Positions 17,215 to 26,527 are shown, numbered from the stretch's first letter. The stretch is DNA of 64,000 bases from Curtobacterium sp. MCBD17_035 (GCF_003234815.2 NZ_CP126279.1:2232001-2296000), one strand, 5' to 3'. The notes: generated from the sequence alone by a model not told the origin. A program made the numbers and translations.

Positions 17215-18984
17215 ATGCCCCGTATCAGCAAGGTCCTCATCGCGAACCGTGGCGAGATCGCGGTCCGGATCATCCGAGCGGCACGTGACGCGGGCAAGGC
17301 CTCGGTCGCCGTCTACGCCGACCAGGACCGTGACGCCCTGCACGCCCGCCTCGCCGACGAGGCCTACGCGCTGAACGGGACGACGAGCGCCGACACCTAC
17401 CTCGTCATCGACAAGATCGTCTCCGTCGCCCGACGCTCCGGTGCCGACGCCGTGCACCCCGGGTACGGGTTCCTCGCCGAGAACGCGGACTTCGCCCGCG
17501 CGGTGATCGACGCCGGACTCGTGTGGATCGGCCCGTCGCCCGAGGCCATCGAGCGGCTCGGCGACAAGGTGTCCGCCCGGCACGTGGCGGAGGCGGTCGG
17601 CGCGCCGCTCGCACCCGGCACCATCGAGCCGGTCCAGGACGTCTCCGAGGTCGTGGCCTTCGCGGACGAGGTCGGCCTGCCCGTCGCCATCAAGGCGGCG
17701 TTCGGCGGCGGCGGTCGTGGCCTCAAGGTCGCCCGGACCCGCGAGGAGATCCCCGAGCTGTTCGACTCCGCCACCCGCGAGGCCGTGGCGGCGTTCGGAC
17801 GCGGCGAGTGCTTCGTCGAGAAGTACCTCGACGAACCGCGCCACGTCGAGACCCAGTGCCTGGCCGACGCCGAGGGCAACGTCGTCGTCGTGTCGACGCG
17901 TGACTGCTCGCTGCAGCGCCGCCACCAGAAGCTCGTCGAGGAGGCCCCGGCGCCGTACCTGACGCCGGAGCAGACCGAGCAGCTGTACACCTCTTCGAAG
18001 GCCATCCTGCGCGAGGTCGGCTACCTCGGCGCGGGCACCTGCGAGTTCCTGGTCGGTCGGGACGGCACCGTCTCGTTCCTCGAGGTGAACACGCGCCTGC
18101 AGGTCGAGCACACGGTGTCCGAGGAGGTCACCGGCATCGACCTGGTCCGCGAGCAGTTCCGCATCGCCGAGGGCGGCACGCTCGACTACCCGGACCCGGA
18201 GGCCCGAGGGCACTCGTTCGAGTTCCGCATCAACGGCGAGGACCCCGGCCGCAACTTCTTCCCCGCGCCCGGCCCGGTCCACGTGTTCCACGCCCCGTCC
18301 GGTCCCGGCGTCCGCGTCGACTCCGGTGTCGTCTCCGGCGACGTCGTCACCGGTGCGTTCGACTCGCTGCTCGCCAAGCTCGTCGTCACCGGAGCGTCGC
18401 GCGCCGAGGCGTTGGAGCGTTCGCGTCGTGCGCTGGCCGAGTTCGAGGTCACGGGCCTCCCGACCGTCCTGCCGTTCCACCGCGCCGTCGTGGAGGACCC
18501 GGCGTTCGCTACCGCCGACGACGCACCGTTCAGCGTGTACACCCGCTGGATCGAGACCGACTTCGTCAACGAGATCCCCGCGTGGTCGGGCGAGCCCGAG
18601 GCGCTCCCCGAGCCGCCGGCGCGCGAACGCGTCGTCGTCGAGGTGGCGGGCAAGCGGATCGAGGTCACGATGCCGAGCGTCGTCGGCGTCGCGGCGTCCC
18701 CCCGGCACCGGACCGCTCCCCCGAAGCGCCGCACCTCCACGGTCCGGGGCGGCGGCGCCGGTGGTCCCTCCGGCGCGAGCGTCACCTCGCCGATGCAGGC
18801 GACCGTCGTCAAGCTCGCCGTCGAGGAGGGCCAGGAGGTCGTCAAGGGCGATCTGCTCGTCGTGCTCGAGGCCATGAAGATGGAGCAGCCCGTGCAGGCG
18901 CACCGCGACGGCGTCGTGCGCGCCGTGAACGCGCCCGTCGGGCAGACCGTGTCCTCGGGACATGTGCTGCTCGAGCTCGCGTAG
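17215..18984 (+). CDS. accA: Acyl-CoA carboxylase alpha subunit (biotin carboxylase plus biotin carrier)
   Basis: The 589-residue protein fuses biotin carboxylase (residues 1-450: [24 protein letters not shown], the glycine loop [26 protein letters not shown]) to a C-terminal biotinyl domain. Lys555 in EAMKMEQ is the biotin attachment site. It carboxylates biotin with ATP and bicarbonate and passes it to the AccD carboxyltransferase. A low-complexity linker near residues 495-520 joins the domains. It is the evident target of BirA and the partner of accD-accE. Confidence 0.95.
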   Translation: MPRISKVLIANRGEIAVRIIRAARDAGKASVAVYADQDRDALHARLADEAYALNGTTSADTYLVIDKIVSVARRSGADAVHPGYGFLAENADFARAVIDAGLVWIGPSPEAIERLGDKVSARHVAEAVGAPLAPGTIEPVQDVSEVVAFADEVGLPVAIKAAFGGGGRGLKVARTREEIPELFDSATREAVAAFGRGECFVEKYLDEPRHVETQCLADAEGNVVVVSTRDCSLQRRHQKLVEEAPAPYLTPEQTEQLYTSSKAILREVGYLGAGTCEFLVGRDGTVSFLEVNTRLQVEHTVSEEVTGIDLVREQFRIAEGGTLDYPDPEARGHSFEFRINGEDPGRNFFPAPGPVHVFHAPSGPGVRVDSGVVSGDVVTGAFDSLLAKLVVTGASRAEALERSRRALAEFEVTGLPTVLPFHRAVVEDPAFATADDAPFSVYTRWIETDFVNEIPAWSGEPEALPEPPARERVVVEVAGKRIEVTMPSVVGVAASPRHRTAPPKRRTSTVRGGGAGGPSGASVTSPMQATVVKLAVEEGQEVVKGDLLVVLEAMKMEQPVQAHRDGVVRAVNAPVGQTVSSGHVLLELA

Positions 18985-19005
18985 CGCGGCCCTGGTCCTC
19001 CACAC

Positions 19006-19015
19006 GCCGGGAGGC
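19006..19015. repeat. Intergenic GCCGGGAGGC copy
   Basis: The element lies in the accA-punA spacer, flanked by a direct repeat of CTCCACACGC. Confidence 0.5.
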
Positions 19016-19069
19016 GCGGCGCGGCTCCACACGCGGGGGCCGTCGACGAGCGCGCGGACGAGCCGCATC

Positions 19070-19075
19070 TAGAGT
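19070..19075 (+). promoter_or_regulatory. punA -10 box (leaderless)
   Basis: TAGAGT lies seven bases before ATG 19083. Confidence 0.55.
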
Positions 19076-19082
19076 TGTCGGC

Positions 19083-19919
19083 ATGGCCACCACGACCAGC
19101 GAGAACCCCCTGAACGACCCCGCGGTCGACCCGTTCGAGGTCGCCCGCGACGCCGCCGCCGTGATCGCGGACCGCTCGGGCATCGAGCACCACGACATCG
19201 CCCTGACCCTCGGGAGCGGCTGGGCGAAGGCCGCGGACCTCCTCGGCGAGACCGTGTCCGAGGTCCCCGCCACCGAGGTCCCCGGGTTCAGCGCCTCCGC
19301 GGTCGTCGGACACACCGGGACGCTGCGATCCGTGCGGATGCCTGACGGGCGGCACGCGCTCGTCATCGGCGCTCGGACGCACTACTACGAAGGCCACGGC
19401 GTCCGGCGGGTCGTGCACAGCGTCCGCACCGCTGCCGCGACCGGCGCGTCGATCATGGTGCTCACGAACGGCGCGGGCGGCATCAAGGAGCACTGGAAGC
19501 CCGGCACGCCCGTCCTCATCAGCGACCACATCAACCTCACCGCGGACAGCCCGCTCGAGGGCGCGACCTTCGTCGACCTGACCGACCTGTACTCCGCACG
19601 GCTCCGCGCCGTGGCGAAGGAGATCGACCCGACGCTCGACGAGGGCGTGTACACGCAGTTCCGGGGGCCGCAGTACGAGACCTGGGCCGAGGTGCGGATG
19701 GCCCGGACGATCGGCGGTGACATCGTCGGCATGTCCACCGCGCTCGAGGCCATCGCCGCGCGGCAGGCCGGCATGGAGGTCCTCGGCTTCTCGCTCATCA
19801 CGAACCTGGCCGCCGGGATCCAGAAGGAACCCCTCTCGCACGCCGAGGTCCTGCAAGCCGGCAAGGACGCCGAGCCCGTGATCGCCGACCTCCTCGCCCG
19901 GGTCGTGGCGGCACTGTGA
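19083..19919 (+). CDS. punA: Purine-nucleoside phosphorylase
   Basis: The 278-residue trimeric-type phosphorylase cleaves inosine or guanosine with phosphate to base and ribose-1-phosphate. It shows the phosphate loop LGSGWAKAAD, the GARTHYYEGHG motif, VLTNGAGGI, and the base-site stretch ending VGMSTALEAIAA. The TAGAGT -10 seven bases upstream fixes ATG 19083. The stop overlaps the next gene by four bases, coupling it to a phosphosugar mutase that can act on the ribose-1-phosphate product. Confidence 0.95.
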   Translation: MATTTSENPLNDPAVDPFEVARDAAAVIADRSGIEHHDIALTLGSGWAKAADLLGETVSEVPATEVPGFSASAVVGHTGTLRSVRMPDGRHALVIGARTHYYEGHGVRRVVHSVRTAAATGASIMVLTNGAGGIKEHWKPGTPVLISDHINLTADSPLEGATFVDLTDLYSARLRAVAKEIDPTLDEGVYTQFRGPQYETWAEVRMARTIGGDIVGMSTALEAIAARQAGMEVLGFSLITNLAAGIQKEPLSHAEVLQAGKDAEPVIADLLARVVAAL

Positions 19920-21661
19920 GCGGCACGGTGTCCGGCGCGCACGACCCGGACGACGAGTCGACACGCGCAGCCCTGCTCGATGCCGCGACGCGCTGGCTCG
20001 ACCAGGACCCCGACGACGAGACCCGCGCCGAACTCGACGCGCTGCTCCGTGCTGCACGCGACGACGACGACTGGGCGCCGCTCGCGGACCGTTTCGGGTC
20101 ACGCCTCGCGTTCGGCACGGCCGGCCTCCGGGGCGAGCTCGGCGCCGGACCGACCCGGATGAACCGCGTGCTCGTCACCCAGGCCGCGGCGGGACTCGGA
20201 CGCTTCCTCATCGACTCCGGGCGCGTCCGCAGTGTCGTCATCGGCTACGACGGCCGCGTCAACTCCGACGTGTTCGCCCGCGACTCCGCCGAGGTCCTGG
20301 CGGGGCTCGGCATCGAGGTCACGCTGCTGTCCGAGGCCCTGCCGACGCCCGTGCTCGCGTTCGCCGTGCGGCACCTCGACGTCGGCGCCGGGGTGATGGT
20401 GACCGCGAGCCACAACCCGCCGCGGGACAACGGCTACAAGGTGTACCTCGGCCAGGGCGACCACGGCTCCCAGATCGTCCCCCCCGTCGACGCCGAGATC
20501 GCCCAGGCCATCGACGCCGTCGCCGCGGGCGACACCCGTGACCTCGCCCGCAGCGATGCCTACGCGATCCAGGGCACCGAGGTCGTCGACGCGTACGTCG
20601 CCGCCACCGCCGGTCTCGTCGACGCACCCGCCCTGCCGCCGCAGGAGCAGCCGCGCGTCGTCTACACGGCCATGCACGGCGTCGGCTGGGCCACCGCCCG
20701 CCAGGTGTTCGCGGCTGCCGGGTTCGCCGAGCCCGACGTCGTCCCCGAGCAGATCGAGCCCGACGGGGCGTTCCCCACCGTGGCCTTCCCGAACCCGGAG
20801 GAGCCGGGGGCCATGGACCTGGCGCTGGCGCGCGGTGTCGAGCTCGACGCCGATCTCGTCGTCGCCAACGACCCGGACGCCGACCGCCTGGCGCTCGCGA
20901 TCCCCGTTCCCGCCGACGACGGCTCCCGGTCCTTCCGGCGGCTCTCGGGCAACGAGGTCGGATGGCTGCTCGGCTGGCGTGCGGCGGAGCAGGCTGCTCA
21001 GGGTCGAGCTGGGCGGGCGACGGGTGACGCCGCGGACGAGGGCACCAGGCCGACCCTCGCCGCCAGCATCGTGAGCTCCCCCGCACTCCGGCACGTGGCG
21101 GAGCGGTACGGCCTGGACTACCGCGACACCCTGACCGGCTTCAAGTGGGTCTCCAGGGTCCCGGGCCTCGTCTTCGGGTACGAGGAAGCCCTCGGGTACC
21201 TCGTCGACCCGCAGGTCATCCGCGACAAGGACGGCATCTCGGCGGCGGTCGTGCTCCTGGGTCTGGCCACCGAACTCGCCGCTCGTGGACGCACCATCGC
21301 CGACCGGTTGCAGGAGTTCGCCGACACGTTCGGTGCCGCTGGCTCCGGGCAGGTCTCCGTCCGTGTCGACGACCTCGACCGCATCGAACAGGTGATGTCC
21401 GCGCTCCGGGAGACGCCGCCGGCCGATCTCGACGGCATCCGTGTCCTCGAGGTCACGGACTTCCGCGACGGCGTGGACGGTTTCCCGCCGTCCGACATCC
21501 TGCGCTGGGACCTCGACGGCGGCGCACGGGTGATCGTGCGGCCGAGCGGTACGGAGCCGAAGGTGAAGGTCTACATCGACACGGTGTCCTCCGAGGGCCC
21601 GGACGCCGCGGCGGTCCTCGTGCAGCGGATCGCGGACGCGGTGCGCCCCCTCGTCTCCTAG
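19916..21661 (+). CDS. Phosphohexomutase/phosphopentomutase family enzyme
   Basis: The 581-residue alpha-D-phosphohexomutase has the N-terminal FGTAGLRGELGAG, the phosphoserine loop VMVTASHNPPRDNGYKVY, the metal site NDPDADRLALAIP, the sugar loop GYEEALGYLVDP and the phosphate loop VRPSGTEPKVKVYID. The length matches the PGM2-like group, which includes phosphopentomutases. The GTGA overlap with punA suggests it converts ribose-1- or deoxyribose-1-phosphate to the 5-phosphate. Phosphomannomutase or glucomutase activity remains possible. Confidence 0.88.
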   Translation: MSGTVSGAHDPDDESTRAALLDAATRWLDQDPDDETRAELDALLRAARDDDDWAPLADRFGSRLAFGTAGLRGELGAGPTRMNRVLVTQAAAGLGRFLIDSGRVRSVVIGYDGRVNSDVFARDSAEVLAGLGIEVTLLSEALPTPVLAFAVRHLDVGAGVMVTASHNPPRDNGYKVYLGQGDHGSQIVPPVDAEIAQAIDAVAAGDTRDLARSDAYAIQGTEVVDAYVAATAGLVDAPALPPQEQPRVVYTAMHGVGWATARQVFAAAGFAEPDVVPEQIEPDGAFPTVAFPNPEEPGAMDLALARGVELDADLVVANDPDADRLALAIPVPADDGSRSFRRLSGNEVGWLLGWRAAEQAAQGRAGRATGDAADEGTRPTLAASIVSSPALRHVAERYGLDYRDTLTGFKWVSRVPGLVFGYEEALGYLVDPQVIRDKDGISAAVVLLGLATELAARGRTIADRLQEFADTFGAAGSGQVSVRVDDLDRIEQVMSALRETPPADLDGIRVLEVTDFRDGVDGFPPSDILRWDLDGGARVIVRPSGTEPKVKVYIDTVSSEGPDAAAVLVQRIADAVRPLVS

Positions 21662-21680
21662 TCCCCCGGACCCTGCCGCT

Positions 21681-21747
21681 GGAATGAACCGGAGCATTCC
21701 GGTCGAACACCCCGAGTGACGTGTTCAACCGGACGAAGGGTGTTCGA
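21681..21747 (+). terminator. Hairpins downstream of the phosphosugar mutase gene
   Basis: GGAATG-N8-CATTCC (21681-21700) lies 20 bases after the stop. It is followed by the 10-bp dyad TCGAACACCC/GGGTGTTCGA (21703-21712 and 21738-21747) with a 25-base loop. Together they plausibly terminate transcription, although the second could also be an operator for the following gene. Confidence 0.5.
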
Positions 21748-21799
21748 CGTCTGCTTCCACGCTCGAACGCGCCGTCCCACTGAGCCGGCGCTCGGGCAG

Positions 21800-21808
21800 T
21801 TGTCCACA
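21800..21808 (+). promoter_or_regulatory. Lone DnaA-box-like TTGTCCACA
   Basis: TTGTCCACA matches the high-GC actinobacterial DnaA box and lies 53 bases before the AbiEi/DUF559-like gene. No second box or replication gene is nearby, so it is not an origin. Confidence 0.35.
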
Positions 21809-21860
21809 GAAGTCGAACATCCTCGGAGCCGGGGGTCGGCTACCCGGCACACTGCTCGAC

Positions 21861-22802
21861 ATGGACGAGCTCGAGATCCTCGAAGGTGGCACGGCTGATC
21901 CGTCGGGCGACCGCGGCCGACGGCTGCTGCGAGCAGTTGAGCGCGGTAGAGCCGTGCGCCTCGCTCCCGGCCGCTTCGTCGCGGAGCCCGGGTGGAGCGC
22001 CTCGACACCCGCCGCGCGGCATCGCGCTCGGCTCCGCGCGGTCCTCCCGACCGTAGCCGAACGGCTGATCATCTCGCACGCGTCGGCGGCCGCCGTTCAT
22101 GAGCTCCCGTGGGTCGGCGAGTTCCCGTCGGTCGTCACGTTCCTCGACCCCGAGCGACAGACCGGACAGCGTCGTACCGGAGTTCGCAAAGTCGGCGCCG
22201 CCGGCCGTGTCGTGTCGATCGACCGCTGGTGTGGCGCGCCGGTGACGGCCCTCGCGGTCACCGCTGTGGACATCGCGCTGGAGCCCGATCGACGCTCATC
22301 GCTGATCGTGCTGGACGCAGTCCTCCGTCGCGGCGTGCGCTCCGCGGACCTGACCCGAGAACTCCAGGATCGACCCACTCCGCGCGCTGTCCGGAGAGCG
22401 GGGGATCTCGTCGCGTTGGCCGCCCCGGAGGCCGAATCACCGGGAGAGAGCGCCACTCGGCTGCTGATGCACGACCTCGGCGCCCCGACTCCGCTCCTCC
22501 AGGCCCGGTTCACGGACGCCCGCGGAACGATCGGCATCGTCGACTTCTGGTTCCCGGACCAGGGTGTCATCGTGGAGTTCGACGGCCTCGTGAAGTACCG
22601 CTCGCCCGCGGTGCGTGCCGGGAGGACACCGGAGCAGGTGGTCATCGAGGAGAAGCGCCGCGAGGATCGTCTCCGATCGGTACCGGGTGTCCGGGCGGTC
22701 GTGCGCTTCGTCTGGGCCGACATCATGCCCGGCGGAGCCGCACCCGCCGTCCTCGCACGCATGGGATTGCTCCCGTCGGTGGGCCGCGCGCGCCGCGGTT
22801 GA
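21861..22802 (+). CDS. AbiEi-like N-terminus with DUF559/Vsr-like C-terminal domain, function unknown
   Basis: The 313-residue protein starts with a short winged-helix-like region (residues 18-48, RRLLRAVERGRAVRLAPGRF) of the kind found in type IV antitoxins of the AbiEi family. A middle domain follows. The C-terminal region (about 196-300) looks like a PD-(D/E)XK, Vsr/DUF559 fold: IVDFWFPDQGVIVEFDG, then EEKRREDRLRSVPG. Such proteins are common in Microbacteriaceae, usually as orphans with no known substrate. No AbiEii toxin gene is adjacent. The tone of the sequence is slightly less GC-rich than its neighbours. Confidence 0.65.
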   Translation: MDELEILEGGTADPSGDRGRRLLRAVERGRAVRLAPGRFVAEPGWSASTPAARHRARLRAVLPTVAERLIISHASAAAVHELPWVGEFPSVVTFLDPERQTGQRRTGVRKVGAAGRVVSIDRWCGAPVTALAVTAVDIALEPDRRSSLIVLDAVLRRGVRSADLTRELQDRPTPRAVRRAGDLVALAAPEAESPGESATRLLMHDLGAPTPLLQARFTDARGTIGIVDFWFPDQGVIVEFDGLVKYRSPAVRAGRTPEQVVIEEKRREDRLRSVPGVRAVVRFVWADIMPGGAAPAVLARMGLLPSVGRARRG

Positions 22803-22897
22803 ACCGCCGACATCCGATCGAGCCGCGACACGTGGGGGTTCAAACGGAAGGAGCCGGTGCAATCGCGATCAGACGAGCGGGAGCGACCCGGCCGCGG

Positions 22898-23170
22898 TCA
22901 GCCGAGCGCTCGCTCGACCGCGGCCGAGATCTCCTGCTGGTCGAAGTGGTTCCGGATGACGATGACCTCGGCGTAGGTCCGTCCGATGGCCTCCACGAAC
23001 TCCTCGCTCGTCAGGATGACCTGCGCGTCAGCCGCGACGTCCCGCACCGAGGCGACGTCGGCCGCGACGACGTCGGCGTCGAGCCCGAGGTCGGCGAGCG
23101 CCCGCTCCGCGTTGACCTTGAGGATCCCACTCGAACCGATACCCGCACCGCAGATCGTCACGATCTTCAT
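22898..23170 (-). CDS. PTS IIB component (ascorbate/lactose-type)
   Basis: This 90-residue protein has the IIB phosphocysteine loop ICGAGIGSS, with Cys7 as the phosphorylation site, in a small alpha/beta fold. It closely resembles UlaB-type IIB proteins. It begins four bases within the end of the IIA gene (ATGA overlap), and the operon ends here, converging on the AbiEi-like gene. No IIC permease is encoded nearby, so its transport substrate, if any, is unknown. Confidence 0.85.
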   Translation of the reverse strand: MKIVTICGAGIGSSGILKVNAERALADLGLDADVVAADVASVRDVAADAQVILTSEEFVEAIGRTYAEVIVIRNHFDQQEISAAVERALG

Positions 23171-23619
23171 GCCGTCACCCCCATGATCTGCCGGACCTCG
23201 TCCGGGCTCTGCGCCGCCGCCAACCGATCGGTCACGGAGGCGTCGTTGAACAGGTTCGCCAGGGCGCCGATGGAGTCGAGATGCCCTCCGACGGACGCCA
23301 CGGCGAGCCCGAGCACGACCCGAACGGGGTCGTTGTGCGGATGCCCGAAGACCACCGGTGCGGCCAGGGTCACCACGGCGAGACCGTCGCGGTGCACCTC
23401 AGGACCCGGTCGGGCGTGCGCCAACGCCAGCCCGGGCGAGATCACGATGTACGGGCCGTGCTCCTCGACCATGGCGACCATCGACCGGCCGTAGGAGGGG
23501 TCCGTCGCTCCCGATGCGGCAAGCGCTCCGCCCGCGAGACCGATGGCCGCGCGCCAGTCCGCCGCCGTCTCGTGGATCACGACGGCGCTGTCAGGGAGCG
23601 GCGGGAGCGTGGCGGTCAT
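23167..23619 (-). CDS. PTS IIA component (fructose/mannitol/ascorbate superfamily)
   Basis: The 150-residue protein is a PTS_EIIA_2 domain, with the phosphorylated His68 in GLALAHARPGPEV and the companion PVVFGHPHNDPV strand. It overlaps both neighbours by four bases (add upstream, IIB downstream). It should accept phosphate from HPr (encoded at 44933) and pass it to the IIB. With no IIC gene in the operon it may feed a permease elsewhere or be regulatory. Confidence 0.87.
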   Translation of the reverse strand: MTATLPPLPDSAVVIHETAADWRAAIGLAGGALAASGATDPSYGRSMVAMVEEHGPYIVISPGLALAHARPGPEVHRDGLAVVTLAAPVVFGHPHNDPVRVVLGLAVASVGGHLDSIGALANLFNDASVTDRLAAAQSPDEVRQIMGVTA

Positions 23620-24731
23620 GCCTCGGCGTGACCCGTGGTGATCGTCGCGATGATCTCCTCGCGGTCCTCGAGGGGCAGGAACGCTCCGAGCGCGGCGTTG
23701 ATCTGGAACGCCGCGAGGTCGTCGAGGTCGTACCCGAACGTCGCGGCGAGGAGCGCGAGCTCCTTCGACAACGACGTGTCGCTCATGAGCCGGTTGTCGG
23801 TGTTGACCGTGACCCGGAACCCGAGCTGGTACAGCGTGTCGAACGGGTGGTCCGCCAGGTCGTCGCCCCAGGCCGCGATCGCCCCGGTCTGCAGGTTCGA
23901 CGACGGCGACACCTCGAGCGGGATCTCACGGTCCCGCACCCACGACGCGATCTCGCCCAGGGCCGCGAGGGCCGAGCCGTCCGTGTCGGCGTCGGTGATC
24001 TCGACGTCCTCGAACACGCGGACGCCGTGCCCGAGCCGCAGCGCACGACCGTCGAGCAGCGCCGATCGGATGGAGTCGAGCCCCGCCGCCTCGCCGGCGT
24101 GCACGGTGACGGGCATGAACTGCGCCGCCAGGTAGTCGAACGCCGCACGGTGCCGCGATGCGGGGAAGCCGTCCTCGGCGCCCGCGATGTCGAAGCCGAC
24201 GACCCCGTGGTCACGGTGCCGCACAGCGAGTTCCGCGATCTCGAGCCCGCGGTCGGCGTGGCGCATCGCGGTCACGAGCTGGCCGACGCGGATCCGCCCG
24301 CCAGCGGCGTCCACGGCTTCCTCGATGCCCTGCTGCACCGCCTCGACGGTCTGGTCGAGCGTCAGACCGCCCTGGAGGTGCTGCTCGGGCGCCCAGCGCA
24401 CCTCGCCGTACACGACACCGTCGGCCACGAGGTCCTCGACGAAGTCCCGCGCGACACGCGTCAGTCCCTCGCGGCTCTGCATGACGGCGGTCGTGACGTC
24501 GAACGTCTTGAGGTACTCGACGAGCGACCCGGAGTTCGACTGGTCCGCGAACCAGCGCCCGAGGTCGTCCGGGTCGGTCGTCGGCAGGGACACCCCGGCC
24601 GCGTCGGCGAGCTCGACGATGGTCGTCGGGCGGAGGCCGCCGTCGAGGTGATCGTGCAGGGACACCTTGGGCAGGTCGTTGATCACCGCCCCGCCGTCCG
24701 GGAGCCGGTAGGTCTGGTCGGGGGCGCTCAT
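23616..24731 (-). CDS. add: Adenosine deaminase
   Basis: The 371-residue metal enzyme deaminates adenosine or deoxyadenosine to inosine. The metal and catalytic motifs are HDHLDGG, VHAGEA with the proton-relay Glu, LGHGV and NTDNRLMS. The length is normal. ATG 24731 is set by a TAGCCT -10 seven bases upstream that overlaps the deoA 3' end, so add has its own leaderless promoter besides any read-through. Its product can be cleaved by PunA. Confidence 0.94.
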   Translation of the reverse strand: MSAPDQTYRLPDGGAVINDLPKVSLHDHLDGGLRPTTIVELADAAGVSLPTTDPDDLGRWFADQSNSGSLVEYLKTFDVTTAVMQSREGLTRVARDFVEDLVADGVVYGEVRWAPEQHLQGGLTLDQTVEAVQQGIEEAVDAAGGRIRVGQLVTAMRHADRGLEIAELAVRHRDHGVVGFDIAGAEDGFPASRHRAAFDYLAAQFMPVTVHAGEAAGLDSIRSALLDGRALRLGHGVRVFEDVEITDADTDGSALAALGEIASWVRDREIPLEVSPSSNLQTGAIAAWGDDLADHPFDTLYQLGFRVTVNTDNRLMSDTSLSKELALLAATFGYDLDDLAAFQINAALGAFLPLEDREEIIATITTGHAEA

Positions 24732-24738
24732 GCCCCCA

Positions 24739-24744
24739 AGGCTA
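24739..24744 (-). promoter_or_regulatory. Internal add -10 box (leaderless)
   Basis: TAGCCT on the minus strand lies seven bases before the add ATG and overlaps the deoA stop region. Confidence 0.5.
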
Positions 24745-26034
24745 CCGGCCGATGCGCTCCCGCACGATCGAACCGCGCTCCGGCGCGGTGTCCCCGATCC
24801 CCCAGGCGCCCTCGAGCGCATCGAGGGCCCGGTCGAAGCGCGCGGGCTCGTCGGTGTGCAGCGTGAACAGGGGCTGCCCCGTGGTCACGGCGTCGCCCGG
24901 CTTCGCGTGCAGCTCGATCCCGGCGCCCGCCTGCACCGGGTCCTGCGCGCGCGCACGACCGGCACCGAGCCTCCAGGCCGCGATGCCGAACGGCAGCGCC
25001 TGCTGCTCGGTGAGCACGCCCGAGCGCGGCGCGGTGACGACGTGGGTCTCGCGAGCCGTCGGGAGTGGCGCGGACGGTTCGCCGCCCTGCGCGGCGATCA
25101 TCCGACGCCAGGTGTCCATCGCTCGTCCGTCTGCGAGCGCGGCGGCCGGGTCGGCGTCGGGCAGGCCTGCGAGCTGCAGCATCTCGGTCGCGAGCGCGAG
25201 CGTCAGCTCGACGAGGTCGGCCGGACCGCCGCCGGCGAGGACCTCCACGGACTCACGGACCTCGAGCGCGTTGCCGATGGTCCGGCCGAGGGGGACGTCC
25301 ATGTCCGTGAGCAGTGCCGTGGTGGCGACGCCGGCGTCCTGCCCGAGTTCGACCATCGTGCGGGCGAGGGCCCGGGACTGCTCGATGTCCTGCAGGAACG
25401 CGCCGGACCCGAACTTGACGTCGAGGACGAGCGCGCCCGTCCCCTCGGCGATCTTCTTGCTCATGATGCTCGACGCGATGAGCGGGATGCACTCGACCGT
25501 GCCGGTGACGTCGCGGAGCGCGTACAGCTTCTTGTCCGCCGGCGCGAGTCCGGACCCGGCCGCGCACACGACCGCACCGACGTCGGCGAGGACCTCACGC
25601 ATCCGGGGGTTCGACAGCGAGGCCTGCCAGCCGGGGATCGACTCGAGCTTGTCGAGGGTGCCACCGGTGTGCCCGAGTCCACGGCCGGACAGCTGCGGCA
25701 CGGCGACGCCGAACGACGCGACGAGCGGGGCGAGCGGCAGGGTGGTCTTGTCGCCGACGCCACCGGTCGAGTGCTTGTCCACCGTGACCTTGCCGAGTCC
25801 GTCGAACGACATGCGTTCGCCGGACGCGATCATCGCCAGGGTGAGGTCGCGCACCTCGCGCCGGTCCATGCCGTTGAGGAAGATCGCCATCGCGAGCGCC
25901 GCCATCTGCTCGTCGGCGACGTAACCGCGGGTGTAGGCGTCGACGAGCCAGTCGATCTCGGCGGTCGACAGCGTGCCGCGGCCCCGCTTCGTGCGGATGA
26001 GGTCGACGGTGTCGAACGGCTCCACGGCGGTCAC
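24742..26034 (-). CDS. deoA: Thymidine (pyrimidine-nucleoside) phosphorylase
   Basis: The 430-residue protein phosphorolyses thymidine, deoxyuridine or uridine. It shows DKHSTGGVGDKTTLPLAPL with the phosphate and base residues, GRGLGHTGGTLDKLESIPG, and ALVLDVKFGSGAF. The C-terminal domain includes LHAKPGDAV. The GTG start overlaps the cdd stop by four bases (GTGA). Placed between cytidine deaminase and adenosine deaminase, it forms the pyrimidine branch of the salvage operon. Confidence 0.95.
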   Translation of the reverse strand: MTAVEPFDTVDLIRTKRGRGTLSTAEIDWLVDAYTRGYVADEQMAALAMAIFLNGMDRREVRDLTLAMIASGERMSFDGLGKVTVDKHSTGGVGDKTTLPLAPLVASFGVAVPQLSGRGLGHTGGTLDKLESIPGWQASLSNPRMREVLADVGAVVCAAGSGLAPADKKLYALRDVTGTVECIPLIASSIMSKKIAEGTGALVLDVKFGSGAFLQDIEQSRALARTMVELGQDAGVATTALLTDMDVPLGRTIGNALEVRESVEVLAGGGPADLVELTLALATEMLQLAGLPDADPAAALADGRAMDTWRRMIAAQGGEPSAPLPTARETHVVTAPRSGVLTEQQALPFGIAAWRLGAGRARAQDPVQAGAGIELHAKPGDAVTTGQPLFTLHTDEPARFDRALDALEGAWGIGDTAPERGSIVRERIGR

Positions 26035-26501
26035 TGGTGCTCCGCCCGGTAGGTCGCGAGGGTCCGCGGCCCGAACGCGCCCGGCAGGACCTCGTCCATC
26101 GTGCGGACGCCCGACACGGTCTCGAGCAGCATCCCGTCCGCGGAGTGCTCGAAGAGCAGCTGCCGGCAGCGCCCGCAGGGCATGAGCACGGAGCCGCTGC
26201 CGTCGACGCAGGTGAACGCGACGAGCCGGCCACCGCCCGTCATGTGGAGCTGGGACACGAGCGAGCACTCGGCGCAGAGCGTCACACCGTACGAGGCGTT
26301 CTCGACGTTGCAGCCGGCGACGACGCGGCCGTCCTCGGTGATCGCGGCGGCCCCGACGGGGAACGACGAGTAGGGCACGTACGCGTGGCCCATCGCCTCG
26401 GTCGCGGCCGCCCGCAGGGCGTCCCAGTCCACGTCGGCCGGGAGGGACGGGGCCGCCTCCGCCGCGTGAGCGGACTGGGTGGCGGGGTCGGTTGCGGACA
26501 T
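26031..26501 (-). CDS. cdd: Cytidine deaminase
   Basis: The 156-residue zinc enzyme converts cytidine to uridine. It has YSSFPVGAAAI, CNVENASYGVTLCAE with the zinc Cys and catalytic Glu, and PCGRCRQ with the other two zinc cysteines. The N-terminus has a 20-residue non-conserved extension. The ribosome-binding GGGAGG seven to eight bases upstream is itself part of a GCCGGGAGGC repeat copy (26509-26518). It is coupled to deoA. Confidence 0.95.
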   Translation of the reverse strand: MSATDPATQSAHAAEAAPSLPADVDWDALRAAATEAMGHAYVPYSSFPVGAAAITEDGRVVAGCNVENASYGVTLCAECSLVSQLHMTGGGRLVAFTCVDGSGSVLMPCGRCRQLLFEHSADGMLLETVSGVRTMDEVLPGAFGPRTLATYRAEHQ

Positions 26502-26527
26502 GGGGTGTGCCTCCCGGCGGAGCAGGT

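Noticed and set aside
21800..21808. Replication origin at the DnaA-box-like site
   Set aside because: There is a single box, with no dnaA, dnaN or box cluster nearby.
22803..22897. Missing small gene or IIC remnant between the IIB gene and the AbiEi-like gene
   Set aside because: The 95-base convergent gap has no hydrophobic coding potential or clear hairpin.
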